A stretch of DNA of 64,000 bases, taken from NCBI GenBank assembly GCA_035222895.1, contig JAVYIG010007210.1:41554-105553 (forward strand), in the 5' to 3' direction. A program made the position numbers and the translations under genes. The number at the start of each line of letters is the position of its first letter. Positions within the stretch are counted from its first letter, which is position 1. Positions 24,163-36,700 of the stretch are shown one piece after another. Under the pieces are notes generated by a model, which saw only the letters and a program-made list of their open reading frames with translations, made no database searches and was not told the origin of the DNA. This DNA is from Strongylocentrotus droebachiensis (lineage: Eukaryota > Echinodermata > Echinoidea > Camarodonta > Strongylocentrotidae).

Positions 24163-27100
24163 GGATACAAATAGGATTGCATGTACGGTAGGCCTATAGA
24201 CATTTGTAGACTTCTCATTCACTTTCACATAAATAGCATCTTTAGAGTGATACTACCACTGAATTATAATGAGTAGTATACACTTTTATGTAGTTGTACT
24301 AGTAGACCATACAGGTAGAACAGTTTGTTCCAACACAAATTTTCTGCAAGAGTTGTAAGCATAACAGAAACACCAATAAAAACAGAAAATGTAGAAGAAG
24401 AATTGAATGCGGCTTTAGATCATCATAACAACATGTGGTCTGACAGTAAAGACAAACAAAAATACCCAAAGATCCCACAAATCACTGCATGGGACAACTG
24501 CATGGCGGCTGAGCATCATCGCTATGGCAACCAACCTTCAACCCTGTGTAAACGTCACAATCAGACTTTATTGCTATTCTTTTTGGAAGATGCCCTTTCT
24601 GAAAAGTTTTGGCCTTGATGAAAAACAACAATAATTTGGTGATGCTCCCACAAAGATGCTGTCATTATTGGGGTTTATTGTAGTGTGAAAAGATGTGTTT
24701 TGTTCAAATTTATCACTAACACGCCATTTAAGGTATTTTTATATTGTGGGATATATCATTATTTTTGAAAGATTTCAGCAATGAAGTGATCTAACTTTGA
24801 TGAAGACAGTTCTGGTTTGTATACTTTTTATGAAAATACAGTCACTGTTTCATTTGAAAGCCCTTTGACAGAAAATAGCAATGTGTTCTGCACAAATTTT
24901 GTCTATCACAGAAACTAAAGACAGAAAGGAAAACCAATAGAGAACTAATGAAGAATCATACATTCTGAGAGAGATAAGAAATATAACTTTTCAAAAGCAC
25001 TTGTTCAGTTGGTCTATTGATTTTATTAATTGCTGGAAGTAAACTGTTCCTCGTTTAGTTTTGAATTTCTCATTTCAAAAGTCATCTTATTACATGTATA
25101 TGGGACCGTATTTAACTATTTACATCTGTATATGTACATGTACACATGACACGTACATTGTACATGTACACTGTACATGTCCGGTACATGTATTGTAGAT
25201 GAAAAGGAACCTTGTGACTAGAACTGCTCTGTTAGCCGTTTCAGTTTCATATTACATTATTGTTGTCGGAACTATACAATGATGATATTAATTAGACAAA
25301 GCTTCCTCAAAGATTATGGATTTGGTATACAAGACTTGTACATTGTACATGTACATGTATTTTTAAAAAATGTTCAGGAAATGTGTTTTTACAGTGTACA
25401 TTCAATGCTCGCTCTCTAATGCTGTGCATCCAACACAAACCAACAAAACAAAACAAAAACAGAATTTGCCAACAACAACTGTTTTTAAAGGGTTTTCCCC
25501 AGAAGTATAAATGGTTGTTCCAGAAACTGATGCTGTTTCAATTCTTTTGCAATGTAAAATTAGCCTACTGTTTCAAAAGAATAAATTTTAGCCTCTATTG
25601 GGTCAAAATGGGAACTGAATGTGGGCTACCAAGTGTCACGCATTAGGCGTGACATCGCGCATTTCGAGGGTCTGAAAACGGCTCTCACGCACGGCGCGCG
25701 CGCTGGATTAAAAAAAAACGCCATACCTATACGTGTGTTATACCCTCGCATGCGCGCCGAAAAATGAAAATGTCACGCATTGCCAATCTTTTACCTTGGC
25801 GTCTCTGCTCTCCCCCTCTCTCTCTCTCTCTTATTCACACACACACCTACTTTTAAAGAAATTAAGAAAGTGAGAAGTTCAGTGTTGTTCAGCTGGGGAG
25901 ATTTCAAATTAGGGCGAGGCCGAATTAATTATTCTTGAAGTCTGGAAAAGCAATACATTAAATCCAAAAAGGGTTAGTGTGCTGCTGCCTTGCTGGCAAT
26001 GCCCCCATAATGCAAAGTTCAAGTAAACATATGTGTTGCATAGCAGTGGTGATTTATGATCATGAAAGATATTGAAGTCAAGTGTCAACTTATGTTTTTT
26101 GAATTTCTAGTCTGAATACCATATTTTGCCAAGTGTTTGAGTCCTATGATGGCAGCTTCAATGTACACATGTATTTGTGACCATGCCATCATTGTTACTG
26201 CTGTATCATTTACCTGCTTTAGCGATGAGAAGAACCTGTACATGAACATGCATACATTTACATTTCGATGTGCAGGTACATGTACAGTAGATTATTCATT
26301 GATTGTTTATTTCAGGCAATAACAAACAAACAAAGAAAAATAAGTACAAACAGTATGTGTGTATGGTGATAACAAGCCAGCTACATCATACCTTATATAC
26401 ATGTACATGTGGAAATTGACTAAATAGTATAGGGATAAGACTGGGCATTTTAAGCAATTTGAGATCATTTTCCCAGGGACCCATTAATATGGTACCTGAG
26501 GATTTTTAATGCAAATTTATGCTGCGAAGTATGAATACTTTAATTTTTAGTACATTTACATTTCACTTTATTTGAGTAATTACCTTATAAAACCCATGCC
26601 CTTGTAAAACCCATTAAATGTTGCATTAAGTGTTTAAGTCTATGAACAAACCTAGCTCTTAAAAGGATCTACAAGAAACATGTATTTAAGAATATTAATG
26701 TTGGCCCATTTATAGACTACAGTGAACAGTTTCCCTGTCCTAAAATAGAACTAATGCCGTACTGATGCTCACTAATAAATAATAATATTCTTCTTCCTTG
26801 TATCATTATCCTTGAGTCCAAATTGTGTTTACGTCTAATCTCTTCAAGTATTTGCTTTTATTGGGGATACACAATACAAATTCCCTTTCTCATGATTAAA
26901 CCCACCCACTAGATAATGCCCCCTCTACAAGCCACTTCCAATGCACTTCAAAAGAAGAACCTGCTGATGACACACAAAGGATATTCGTAGTAGGTCCATG
27001 ATTAGAGGCATTTGTGCAGGCCTCGAATTTGAATAAGAAAAGACTTTTCAAATGAGTTTCTTATTGAAAAGAGCTGCAGCTAGCTACATGTAGCTGCATG

Positions 27101-28050
27101 CACATGAATTGAATAGGCTTGAGAAGAAGGATTCTGGTTGCTTATTATTACAATGTTCAGAATCAAATTGGTTTAATTTGGTTGAAATTGAAGAGATTCC
27201 TGAGGCTGAATTCACTGTATGACAATGATTGTATACGTCACTGTAGTTTTTTTTCTCTCTGTAGTGTAGAGGAAGCCACCCTGCTCTCCCATCTCAAAAA
27301 TGAGAATTGTCTTTCTTGTGGCTTCAATCTTCTTCTTCTTTTTTTTTGGGGGGGGGGGGGGGGAGAAAATAATATATATTCATTAATACAAATTCGTGTA
27401 CAGAATTGATAGCATGGAGTACAGATTTTTACTAGTGCATGCTCAGATGAGTCATATTTGTTTCAATTATTTGTATATTTTGCAAGGCAGGTACTCTTCT
27501 ACCGTATTGTATGCAGTTTTGAATACAGGTATCTCTTATCAAATTTCTGTACATGTACTTGTAAGCAATTTTGTTGAGTTTTCCTTTGCTATTCTCATTT
27601 CTCAAATTGACTTGACTTTTTCTTTGATATTCCCCCCGAGGCCCAAACGAGTCTTGATCATCCCTTACATACTGTAGGCCACAGCGTTAATGATGTTTTC
27701 ACCAGTAATGAAGCACCATTAACAAGCTGCCTAATGATTAATCTTCTTGTAATGAGTTTGCTCTGTGAAAACATGGGATGAGGTTTTATTCCCCATCTTC
27801 AACACACCTGATGATGATAAAAGCAAACAGTGTGTTTGTACCAAAGTCTTTAATTACAATAATTGCACTAAAGATGGGCTTAATTCAGAGTCAGGGCATA
27901 GCTAAAAGTTCAAATCTAGATAAATTGATGAATTGCTAGAAGAAAATCTGCCCTCAGGAAGAATGGAAACAGTGGAGTGTACCTGTACATGTACATGTAC
28001 GTTGTACAGTGTATGTTAGCAATATGTACATGTACATGTACCACATGTAT

Positions 28051-28800
28051 ACCCCATGTTTGCATTCTCCAGATGGTCAAATTTAATTCTGCAGTCACTA
28101 CCTGTCTTGTCCTGTTTTTCCTGTTCATCCATGTACAAAACTGTACATGTACAGTATATGAAATAATGTCTTACATTTGTGTATTTCACTTTGTTTTAAA
28201 GGGGAAGTCCACCTTGATATTAAGTTGGCTTCAAAGGGATCGTTTAACAATGTTAAATCTGAGATGCACAGCCCTACGTGTTATATTGAAGCCCTAAAAA
28301 ATTGTTTCAAAATGATCAAGAAGTTCCTCAAAAAAGTAAAAACTTTTGAGTGACCGGTTTTACCATACTCGTTTTCCCCAATAGACTGTAGTGTTATGAA
28401 AACCGTTTGGCAAACACAAAATTTGATTTTGATTTTCAATCATAAATATCTTGATAATCAGACAGGCGATTGGTTTGTAAAAGTCATGGGGTTCCTGACT
28501 GACCTAAAGGTTTATAACAAAAATTATAATTATCATTGCAGCATGAGCTAAATCAAGAATTTTTTAAAAAGATCTAAGACAAAGTTACCGGATCCCTTTA
28601 ATAGAAGCACAAAATAAGAAATTAGAAATTATTTGAAGGTGCGATCAATCAAACACAAATTTGCAACACTGACGTATTTTGCAAGGTCCCCTTCTTTTAG
28701 CCCTGCACTAAAAATCGTCAAATATATATACAGTACATGTATTTCCCTTCAGAAAATTTTCGATCTACATGTACGTGTATTCACCCTACATAATACTCTC
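28051..28800. repeat. Left copy of a tandem segmental duplication
   Basis: ACCCCATGTTTGCATTCTCC and the following ~150 bp (AGATGGTCAAATTTAATTCT etc.) recur at 29066, 1015 bp away in the same orientation. The shared segment continues through the start of a TTAA-flanked MITE (28198) and into its interior. The left copy contains an extra 363-bp insert. Confidence 0.85.
28235..28597. mobile_element. Nested TTAA-type MITE with AGGGATC ends
   Basis: It lies inside the 28198 MITE. It starts AGGGATCGTTTAAC and ends GTTACCGGATCCCT, with TCAA on the left and TTAA on the right as a likely mutated TTAA target duplication. The related copy at 29198 has uninterrupted sequence at the same point (TTGGGTTTTAATAGGAGCAG). 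Confidence 0.8.
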
Positions 28801-29065
28801 ATACTCCAGTTCAGCAAGCTACACAATGTAATACTCAAGGGCCAACTGGCAACGATTGAGCAAAATGGCTGAAGAAGGCAGTGATGAATGTTAGGGATGA
28901 AAAACACACTGTCCAAATATGAATTTATGATTGATGTCAAGACATGCTCTTGCTTCATGCATGGAAGACGTTCAGGTACAGCAGGGTAGCAATAATTTAT
29001 GAGGTGCACTAGACCTGTTTCACATTTAGTATATTGGTAGGTTGTATGTTTGCATTCTGTCCTGT

Positions 29066-29420
29066 ACCCCATGTTTGCATTCTCCAGATGGTCAAATTTA
29101 ATTCTGCATTTGCTACAGCCTGTCTTGGCCCTGTTTTTCATGTTCATACGTGTACAGGTGAATATATAAAATAATGTCTTATTTCACCTTGTTTTAAAGG
29201 GGAAGTCAACCCCGATATTAAATTGGGTTTTAATAGGAGCAGAAAAATAAGAAAGTTATAAATATTTGAAGGAGCGATCAATCAAACACACATTGGCAAC
29301 TCTGTGACGTATCTTACGAGGTCCCCTTCTAATTGCCCTGTACTAAAAAACTTCAAATATTTATATTTTTCCTTCAGAAAATTGTTGGTCATATATTCAC
29401 CCTTAATACACACGTAATAC
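29066..29420. repeat. Right copy of the tandem segmental duplication
   Basis: Co-linear with 28051-28800 apart from the nested insert, including pre-MITE flank (AATAATGTCTTA) and the MITE left half. Similarity fades near 29420, while the MITE right arm continues to about 29740 in this copy only. Confidence 0.8.
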
Positions 29421-29740
29421 GATTATTGCAAATATGTTTTTATACGACCCCTGTAAAAGTATATTAAACAAATCTATTCTGTCATCAATAACTAAGAAAA
29501 TGAAAGTTGATAACATTTTCTGTTCAGAACAAATCAGGGAAGCCCTCGCAAAATACATGTACTGTACATGTACGTCGCAGTGTTGCCAATTTGTGTTTCA
29601 CTGATGACATCTTTTAAAATTCATACCCGTAACTTAACTAGATCTAATCGAATATTGCTCAAACTTTTACTACATGTAAGCTGTTTCTCTCATTTGTCTG
29701 CTTTTACTAAAGCCAAGATTATAACAGGGTGGTCTTCCCT
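29198..29740. mobile_element. TTAA-flanked MITE, AGGG-AAGTCCA family
   Basis: The left end TTAA|AGGGGAAGTCAACC, internal CATTGGCAACTCTGTGACGT and the mirrored right arm GTGTTGCCAATTTGTGTTTC..TGGTCTTCCCT define a full copy of about 540 bp. The right-hand TTAA has decayed to TTCA. Confidence 0.8.
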
Positions 29741-30918
29741 TTTCAGACTTTCAAAACATAAACATGTAAAGGTGTCTGGAAGATATTTGATTGTCTGTGA
29801 TATATAATCTTAAAAATGTTGGGAGCCAGAACTCCAGATTTGAAAATTGGAGCTCCTGTATCATTATCAGACCTGAAATCCTGAATCATTTTGAATAAAG
29901 GGGCTTTAAACAGAGAGGGAGTATGAATGCTGAGCACTCCCAAATGGTGCCATATGGAACTTCTGGCCTCTGGGAATTGCCTTAATGCTGTCAGCAAAGC
30001 ACAAAATGACACATTAGGCCAAGCAGCAGTCACGCTGCTGAGGAGGGAGAAAGCGAGAGACGATACAAGATGAGCGAAGCAGGCCCTCGATGGTAGCATT
30101 GATGCATGCAGCTGATAGATGCGGTTGAACCAGACGCGTTACAGTGTAACTAAAATAGCTCATGCAAATATGATTTTCTGCACCTTTCTCTTTAATGATG
30201 TGGCTTCCCAAGGCATGGCCTGTGGCCTGGGACTTGAAAGGTGCTTGTAAATATAGAAAGCATTATAAAAGGGGTCTCCTAATGTTTGGGAGCATTGAGG
30301 GTACTATGTTACTATCTATATTTCTTTATTTCAGTGGTGTAAATGATGTGAACAGTCAATCAATTTTTGAAATGTTACACTGTAGGTACAATGTAATTTG
30401 CATTCATAGGGATGCAGTGTTAGGCATTCAGCAACTTGCATTTGGTTACATTCAAAATTGATGTTAGTTACTGTTATTGTTTCAAACTGCATATGTAGTG
30501 TACATGTATACCGTATTAATGTACACATTTTGACACCTTTCTGTACAGCAGATTTTGTATTTGATTTCATTATGGAAATATGATAATAATGGAGTGTAAT
30601 AAATACCTTGTCATTCCGGATAAACTGAGCTGGCACCAAAATGAAGCTGGTATGTAAATGTATCTCACCTTGGAGCTCAAAAAAAGAAAAAAAGAAAGGG
30701 GCTTTATTATCTTACATATTTGCTGTAATAAGGATACAAAATTATATGATTCTCTGTATTCAGGATTCTATCGGATCTTGTCATATGAAGAGTATAAAGA
30801 GATCCATGGGGGATATACTGAGCTATAAAGTACAATGAATATACCGTATGTACTTGAATCGTTCCTGTATACTGATACATGTAGTCATGTATGATTTTAT
30901 TTGATTCTAAAGAACAAG

Positions 30919-31269
30919 CAGCCTTTTCACACACAGCTAAAATTCTATAAACATGATTAGTTTAAAGGGCTTTAAACTAATCAAGGTCATGTCATATCAA
31001 TCAAAGCGCACGCTCCATCCAGTTTAAACACGTTTAAACACGAATAACCTTTCACACACAAAATGTCAAGCTCTCTAGATACGAACTTCGTATCTGCAGC
31101 CTGCTTTTAGGGGCGTATGAATCGCGACTTTGTATCTATCCCAACATCGTATAAACGATGTTCACACAGGGAAAATTTTCTATAAACATGTTTAAAACTG
31201 TTGAGTTAAACACGTTTATACTAATCATCTCTAGATACGATGAATTTTTAGCTGTGTGTGAAAAGGCTG
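30919..31269. mobile_element. Palindromic MITE with CAGCCTTTTCACACACAGCT ends
   Basis: A 351-bp element. The left end CAGCCTTTTCACACACAGCT is mirrored by AGCTGTGTGTGAAAAGGCTG at the right end. Both sides are bordered by AAG (a possible 3-bp target duplication). Internal AAACACGTTTA and CTCTAGATACGA motifs recur on both arms. Confidence 0.85.
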
Positions 31270-31514
31270 AAGGAGTTTTCAGTTTGGTTTAGGTTTATAG
31301 AGGAGGGAAAATGGAAATGCAGATTGGAGAGGAGAATATGTGTATTTCTTTAATCCTAAGGAAAGAAAATGCATCGATAGAAATAATGTTCTTGGCTTGC
31401 ATGTATATGATCTATAAATATAAACTTTACATTGTAGATGTTAAGTAATTTTTGTTTTGTTACTTATCCACCCTTTTAAATGTCTTTTCTTTTCTTTTAA
31501 TTTGTTTCTTTCAG

Positions 31515-31694
31515 AATGACTGTATGAGCCACAAGAATAAACAATAAAGAACAAATCAGACTGACTTCCACGATTGTACATGTCTTCCAAAGGAAACCAT
31601 CTTTAATATCCACACCCCCCCCCCTTCCCCAAGCAGGATGGATGAGGGAAGAACAAATTGCTTTGTGCCATCCACAGAGATACATCTTTGCAAG
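31515..31694 (+). other. Candidate non-coding exon (possible AKNA 5' UTR)
   Basis: A long pyrimidine tract ending TTGTTTCTTTCAG precedes it and CAAG|GTAAGT follows, so both splice signals are strong around a 180-nt block. It contains several short upstream ORFs; one ATG at 31638 stays open to the donor but would hit a stop in the next exon with either acceptor (33680 or 33703). The assignment to AKNA is inferred from position 2 kb upstream in the same orientation. Confidence 0.45.
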
Positions 31695-31718
31695 GTAAGT
31701 GGCAGGGGTTCAATCGCC

Positions 31719-32216
31719 TTTTGGTCTACAATCAGTTCGGCTTCTACACTGTACCCAATTAGTCTAATCCCATATGGTCTACACCCAGCCCTTCTACTGT
31801 CCACACGGTCTAATAACATTTCGTCAAATTATCATTTCGTCTAATGACCATTTTAGGCTAATATTTATTGGGTCTAATTTACATTTGGTCTAATCTCCAA
31901 TAAGTTTACTAATTTGGTCCATTACTCATTTAGTCTAATTCCAATCCGTCTAATTCCAGTTTGTCTATTGCCCATTTCGTTTATTATCCATGTGGTCTAC
32001 AAATCTTAAATAATAATAATGATAATAATCATCAAATGAAATTTAGACCTTATGGGTGGTGGACGAAATGGACATTAGACAAACTGGGAATTAGACTAAC
32101 TGGTTATTAGACTAAATGAACGATGAATCAAATGGGTAGTAGACAAAAATGATTATTAGACTACCGTATGTGGGTAGTAGACGGACTGGGTGTAGACTAT
32201 GTGGGAATAGACAAAG
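31719..32216. mobile_element. Foldback element with short-tandem-repeat arms (TU/FB-like)
   Basis: The left arm (to about 32006) is a degenerate array of a 15-17-bp unit around GGTCTAAT-CCATTT (about 17 units). After a short AATAATAAT spacer, the right arm (32040-32216) carries the reverse complement, ATTAGAC/GTAGAC units. No coding capacity. This architecture is that of foldback transposons such as Drosophila FB and the sea-urchin TU elements; the comparison is from general knowledge. Confidence 0.75.
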
Positions 32217-33730
32217 GACATATCACTGTTGCAGGTACTGTATCTGATACCCGGAACCCAGAATGGTAGTATGATTCAGTCTCTCCAATTGCTCTCAATT
32301 AAACTACAATCCCCTGAGGATACATATTACATGTATGTGCATCCCCCTGCTTCTTGCAACATCATGCAATGCAGTGCAGTACTTTAAATGTGTATGCAGA
32401 AAGCAAGGGGTTTCATTTTCATCATCTATCGATCAACAGACAAAGATATTAGAAAATAGCTATAAAAAGATTGATAGATATTCATACAGTGTAATTAAAC
32501 ATGGAAGATTTTGTTGTTATTGCTCTCTCTCTCTCTCTCTCTCTCTACCTTTAAGTGATCTTTGAAGAAGAATGACTTTCTTGATATCTTTATTTGATTC
32601 ATTTTCTTGCAATACGGTGTACATGTACATGTAGGTATACATTGTATATGCACTATATTTTTATTTAAAATCCTAGTGATGAAAGTAGCCAGTTGCATGC
32701 TTCATATCGACTGATAAAAATATATTTACATATATTCAGTTAACAACTAAATGATTCATACCCCTTGTCAATTTTCTGTTTTTGGTGTGTTTAAAAATAT
32801 CAAGAATGAAAGGTGAACTGGTTAAATTGGGGCCATTGTTGATTACGAGTAGTTACGTAAACTTACACTCTACATGCCATATTCTCAAGAAACATAAATT
32901 TGTACAAATCAATTTTTCACATGCTTAAAACATGACATACATGTAACTTGGTATGGGTAAATGTATGAATGATTAAGTGCAGGGGAAAAAATGCTTTAAA
33001 CATTTTGGGGGCTACTTTTCAAGCTTGCTTGCATGAAAATAACACTCTTTAATTTGTTGTGCATTGAACTCTATGATAATTTTGGGGGCTCTTTTATGAC
33101 TTTCGGGGGCTAATTCGCCCCGAGCCCTGTGTATTTTTTTTCACTGATTAAGTGATAACTGTGCCTCCTTCACTGTACATTACACATATCAAAGAATACA
33201 CCTGCCTATCAAACCCCCTATGACTTCTACATGTACATGTATGTGATTTTTATACTTTGTACAGTATGTATCTACAGTTTGGATACTGTACATTAACCAC
33301 TAGGAAATAGTTTCTATTTAGTATAAATGAATTGGATTCCAAGTAAAGTGCGCAATTGCTCATATCTTTAATAGTTTCAGAGTCATAGCTGCCAGCCATT
33401 CATTTTTTTGGAGAATGATTCCTAATTTTGAGGCCTTCAAAGTAATATTGTGCACCCTCGCTTCCTGTCTCTTTTTGGATAATGCTTGATTGTTTGTATG
33501 AAACCATATAAAACACAATGTATTCTTTTTTTCCTTGAGAGATTTCCTAATTTTGCTGCATGATTGGCACTGGTTCATGTATACAGTATGTTCAAAATTG
33601 TAAAAGTCAAGAAAAGGAGAGTTTTCATTCACATGGCTGTAATATCAAATGTTGTGTAGTGTATTGTTGTTGCTTACAGGCCTTTTCTTTCCATCTCTTT
33701 AGCTTGCTCTGAGAAGATGAATAGGAAACC

Positions 33731-36700
33731 ATGGCAGGGTCTGGAGGTTCTTTGGACGACCATGAGTTAGACTTTGACCATGATGGTAAGAATTCACATT
33801 TATTCACTCTAACACAAAAGCAATATCTGTTAGAGTTTCTGTGATAAATTGGGATTTAGTTTAATTTAATTCAAGTAAATTAAATTAAATGTGAACAGTG
33901 CTTTAGATTTATAAACTTTATGTCAGTTAATTGTCATTTATGAATACTTTGGCCCGAATTCACAAAGGAGGTTTGTCGACAAACCTCCTTTTGTTTCGCC
34001 AAACCTCCTTTTGTTCTTTACAAACCAGGTTTGTAAAAAACGTGTAAAAACGCGTCATATGACGTATGAAAACCAAGGTTTGTCGATAAACCTCCTTTGT
34101 GAATTCGGGCCATAATGTTTGTCAAATTGTCATTTACGAATCAATATTTTAATTAACCATTAAACCTGTTTGAATTTTTATCCTATTGTACATGTACATA
34201 CATGTAGTTCGTACATCAGCTATTCAAGAATCAAACAATATTGAGAAAAAAAAAATTGTTTGTCATTAAAGCCTTATTTAGGATTTGTACCACTTACATG
34301 TACACATCTTCATTAAATACATGTATACAATATATATATTTTTTTAAAATCTTTTAGGGCTTTAGTGTCCTTGAATTTGTATGTTATCCTGTTGCTAGGC
34401 AACTGTTTCCTAGCACCCAAATCTTGGCAGATATCAGAGGAAGCCATATTTATGCGGTTGCTGAGTGAGACGTACAGTACAGGATTAGATGGAGGATGCT
34501 CAAATTATCCCCCTACTGTACCGACTCCTAAACCTGTAACAGTATGTTTTGATTTGCGGTTATGCTAGTAATGTAGGTGCCAGTGTATGGACAATATATC
34601 ATTGGGGGGTATTAAGAAGCTTAAGAACAGCAGTCCGTTCTGTTTTAAGAAATAGCTTAATTTTGATAATAAAAACAGTGCTAATAAAGCACTTACAACC
34701 GAAGTCTCTAAGCGCTAGAACATCTCATGGTTTATTGCTGTGTACAATGTAGGTCAAAGCAGCTGTTCACATACTGTATGCAGTATTTGTTCTTTAGAAT
34801 GGATGGGAAGGAACTATTCAATTAATAAAAATCATGATCAACATACATGCGCATTCAAAATATGATTAACAAGATTAATCATACAATTTAGTTTGTTTAT
34901 TGATTTTTTGAAAAATTCTCAAGTCAAATCCAAATATTTGATCTTTTTTAGTATTTCATATTGAGCTATAATTCGCAGCTATTAGTAAATTCCTTTTAGA
35001 TCACATTCACTACTCAAGTATGTACAAGAAAATTATCTTTTGATTTTCTTGGATCTTCCATGTATGTGAGTTTACATACTGTATTCAAATACTTGTCCAA
35101 GGCTTGGAGGATTCATTATTTTTTGTCATCACAAGGCACAATGTACATGTAACCTGTGGAGTGTTTCACAAAGACTAAGATCGACTTTAAGTTGGACTTA
35201 ACTATGGCAGGCCATTCATGACGCTGGTCGCTCTCCCAATTGTTCTCTCAATTATGATATCTAGATAATATATTTTCCTTCAATAATGAACTATCAAAAA
35301 ATGTAAATTCTGTAGATTTGTGACCATGATTTGTTCTTCCCTTGAGAAACCAATGCCTGGAATGGTTAGAGGAACTAGTGAAGGGCCCGCCATAGTTAAG
35401 TCTAACGTAAAGTCGATCTTAGTCTTTGTGCAACACTCCCCAGCCTCTCTTACAGCTGCAAGAACATTTCTTAAAATCAGGGTCATTGCCTTGGCATACA
35501 GATGACTCAAAAGAGTCTTAACCAAATGAACACAGCATCTTTGCTATTTCTATCACTCAAAAGTGCATGCATCACACAAACAAAACACAAGAACTCGCTG
35601 AGTGAGGGCAGGATTAGATTGAGAAGAGAGAAGGAAATTAAGACGGTGAGTCTACATACTCCTTCAGTCTCCCATTCTCTCTTGAGTGCTTGCTTCTGAA
35701 TGCACACTACCTCAGGGGCTCTTCATTGGTGGGATTGCAGTATGAGAGCACAGGGAAACAGCCTTTGGGTTCATTAATACATGGGACATTTGAATTGCTG
35801 TGGGGCTTGTGGCTTGTGTCTTGATATTGTTTGGGGTTCTTGATTCCCTCTGCAGGTCTCAGGAACAGATATTCCAGTGCTTCTGTCGGTAGTAGTGAAG
35901 TAAGCGATGACGTCTACGGAGAAGAGGTCTTCTCACCTGAGCCTCAGGGTGAGAATGTCTTCTCCATGACCAATGTTGAGGACGACGTCCAATCACAACG
36001 AGAGTCACAGGAAGAAGATGAGGACGGAGACATCGGGCCACTGACTCCAAGAGGGAAGATCATAGGAAACGGCTTTGAAAGGCCGATCCATCGTCAAAGA
36101 TCGCTGCAGGAGTTTGAACATCTTGAGCTGACCCTTAAAGACCAGTCTCAGGAATCTGCAGAGGGTGTCGGTATGGATGATAGGTTCCTGCTGGGAAATG
36201 GGAATGTTTTGACCAATGGAGGGCTTAATGGAGGGTACGAGATGGATCGCAGGAGCTCTGGAGATATGGATTTCAGGTCCGATCATGACTATGACATGAG
36301 CGGGAGCGGTAGACATAATGGAGTTTCTGATAGCGAACACAGCTTTGGAGGTGGAGCTGAAGGAGAAGAGAATATGCATAACGAGAGTGACGACATGATG
36401 AAGTATATGCAGGCCACACCAAGAAGCACGCTAGAGGTCCCTTCTGGTGAAGAACATGGACTCTCCAGGCTGATGGAAAAATCCTATGACAACGATTCTC
36501 TGGATGATTATGGAGGTGAGGTCAATGGCCACTATGTTCCTCAGATGTCTTCACAGCCAGACTTCTTCAGCCTGAGTCAAGAGCGGCTGCCAGAGGAACC
36601 GTCCCATCTGGAATCAGAAGACGGCTCTGATTTGTTTGCTCATAGTAGAAACAACACTCCCAAGGGCAGAGAAAGCCTCACGACAGTCATTCAATCAGCT

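Larger units (their letters stand above)
21380..31500. other. Large region without recognised coding gene
   Basis: About 10 kb of AT-rich sequence with many TACATGTACA repeats, a (T)nA tract at 23040-23085, G runs at 23085 and 27350, one clear MITE (23803), a tandem duplication (28051/29066) and a CpG-dense patch at 25640-25790 (two TGTCACGCATT copies). The stretch 21380-21542 ends in GAAG|GTAAGT and could be a non-coding first exon, possibly of AKNA, but nothing else supports this. The 97-codon ORF at 24325 has no recognisable feature. Confidence 0.4.

Noticed and set aside
24325..24618. 97-codon ORF, plus strand
   Set aside because: No recognisable motif, no convincing flanking exons; kept only as a mention in the intergenic description.
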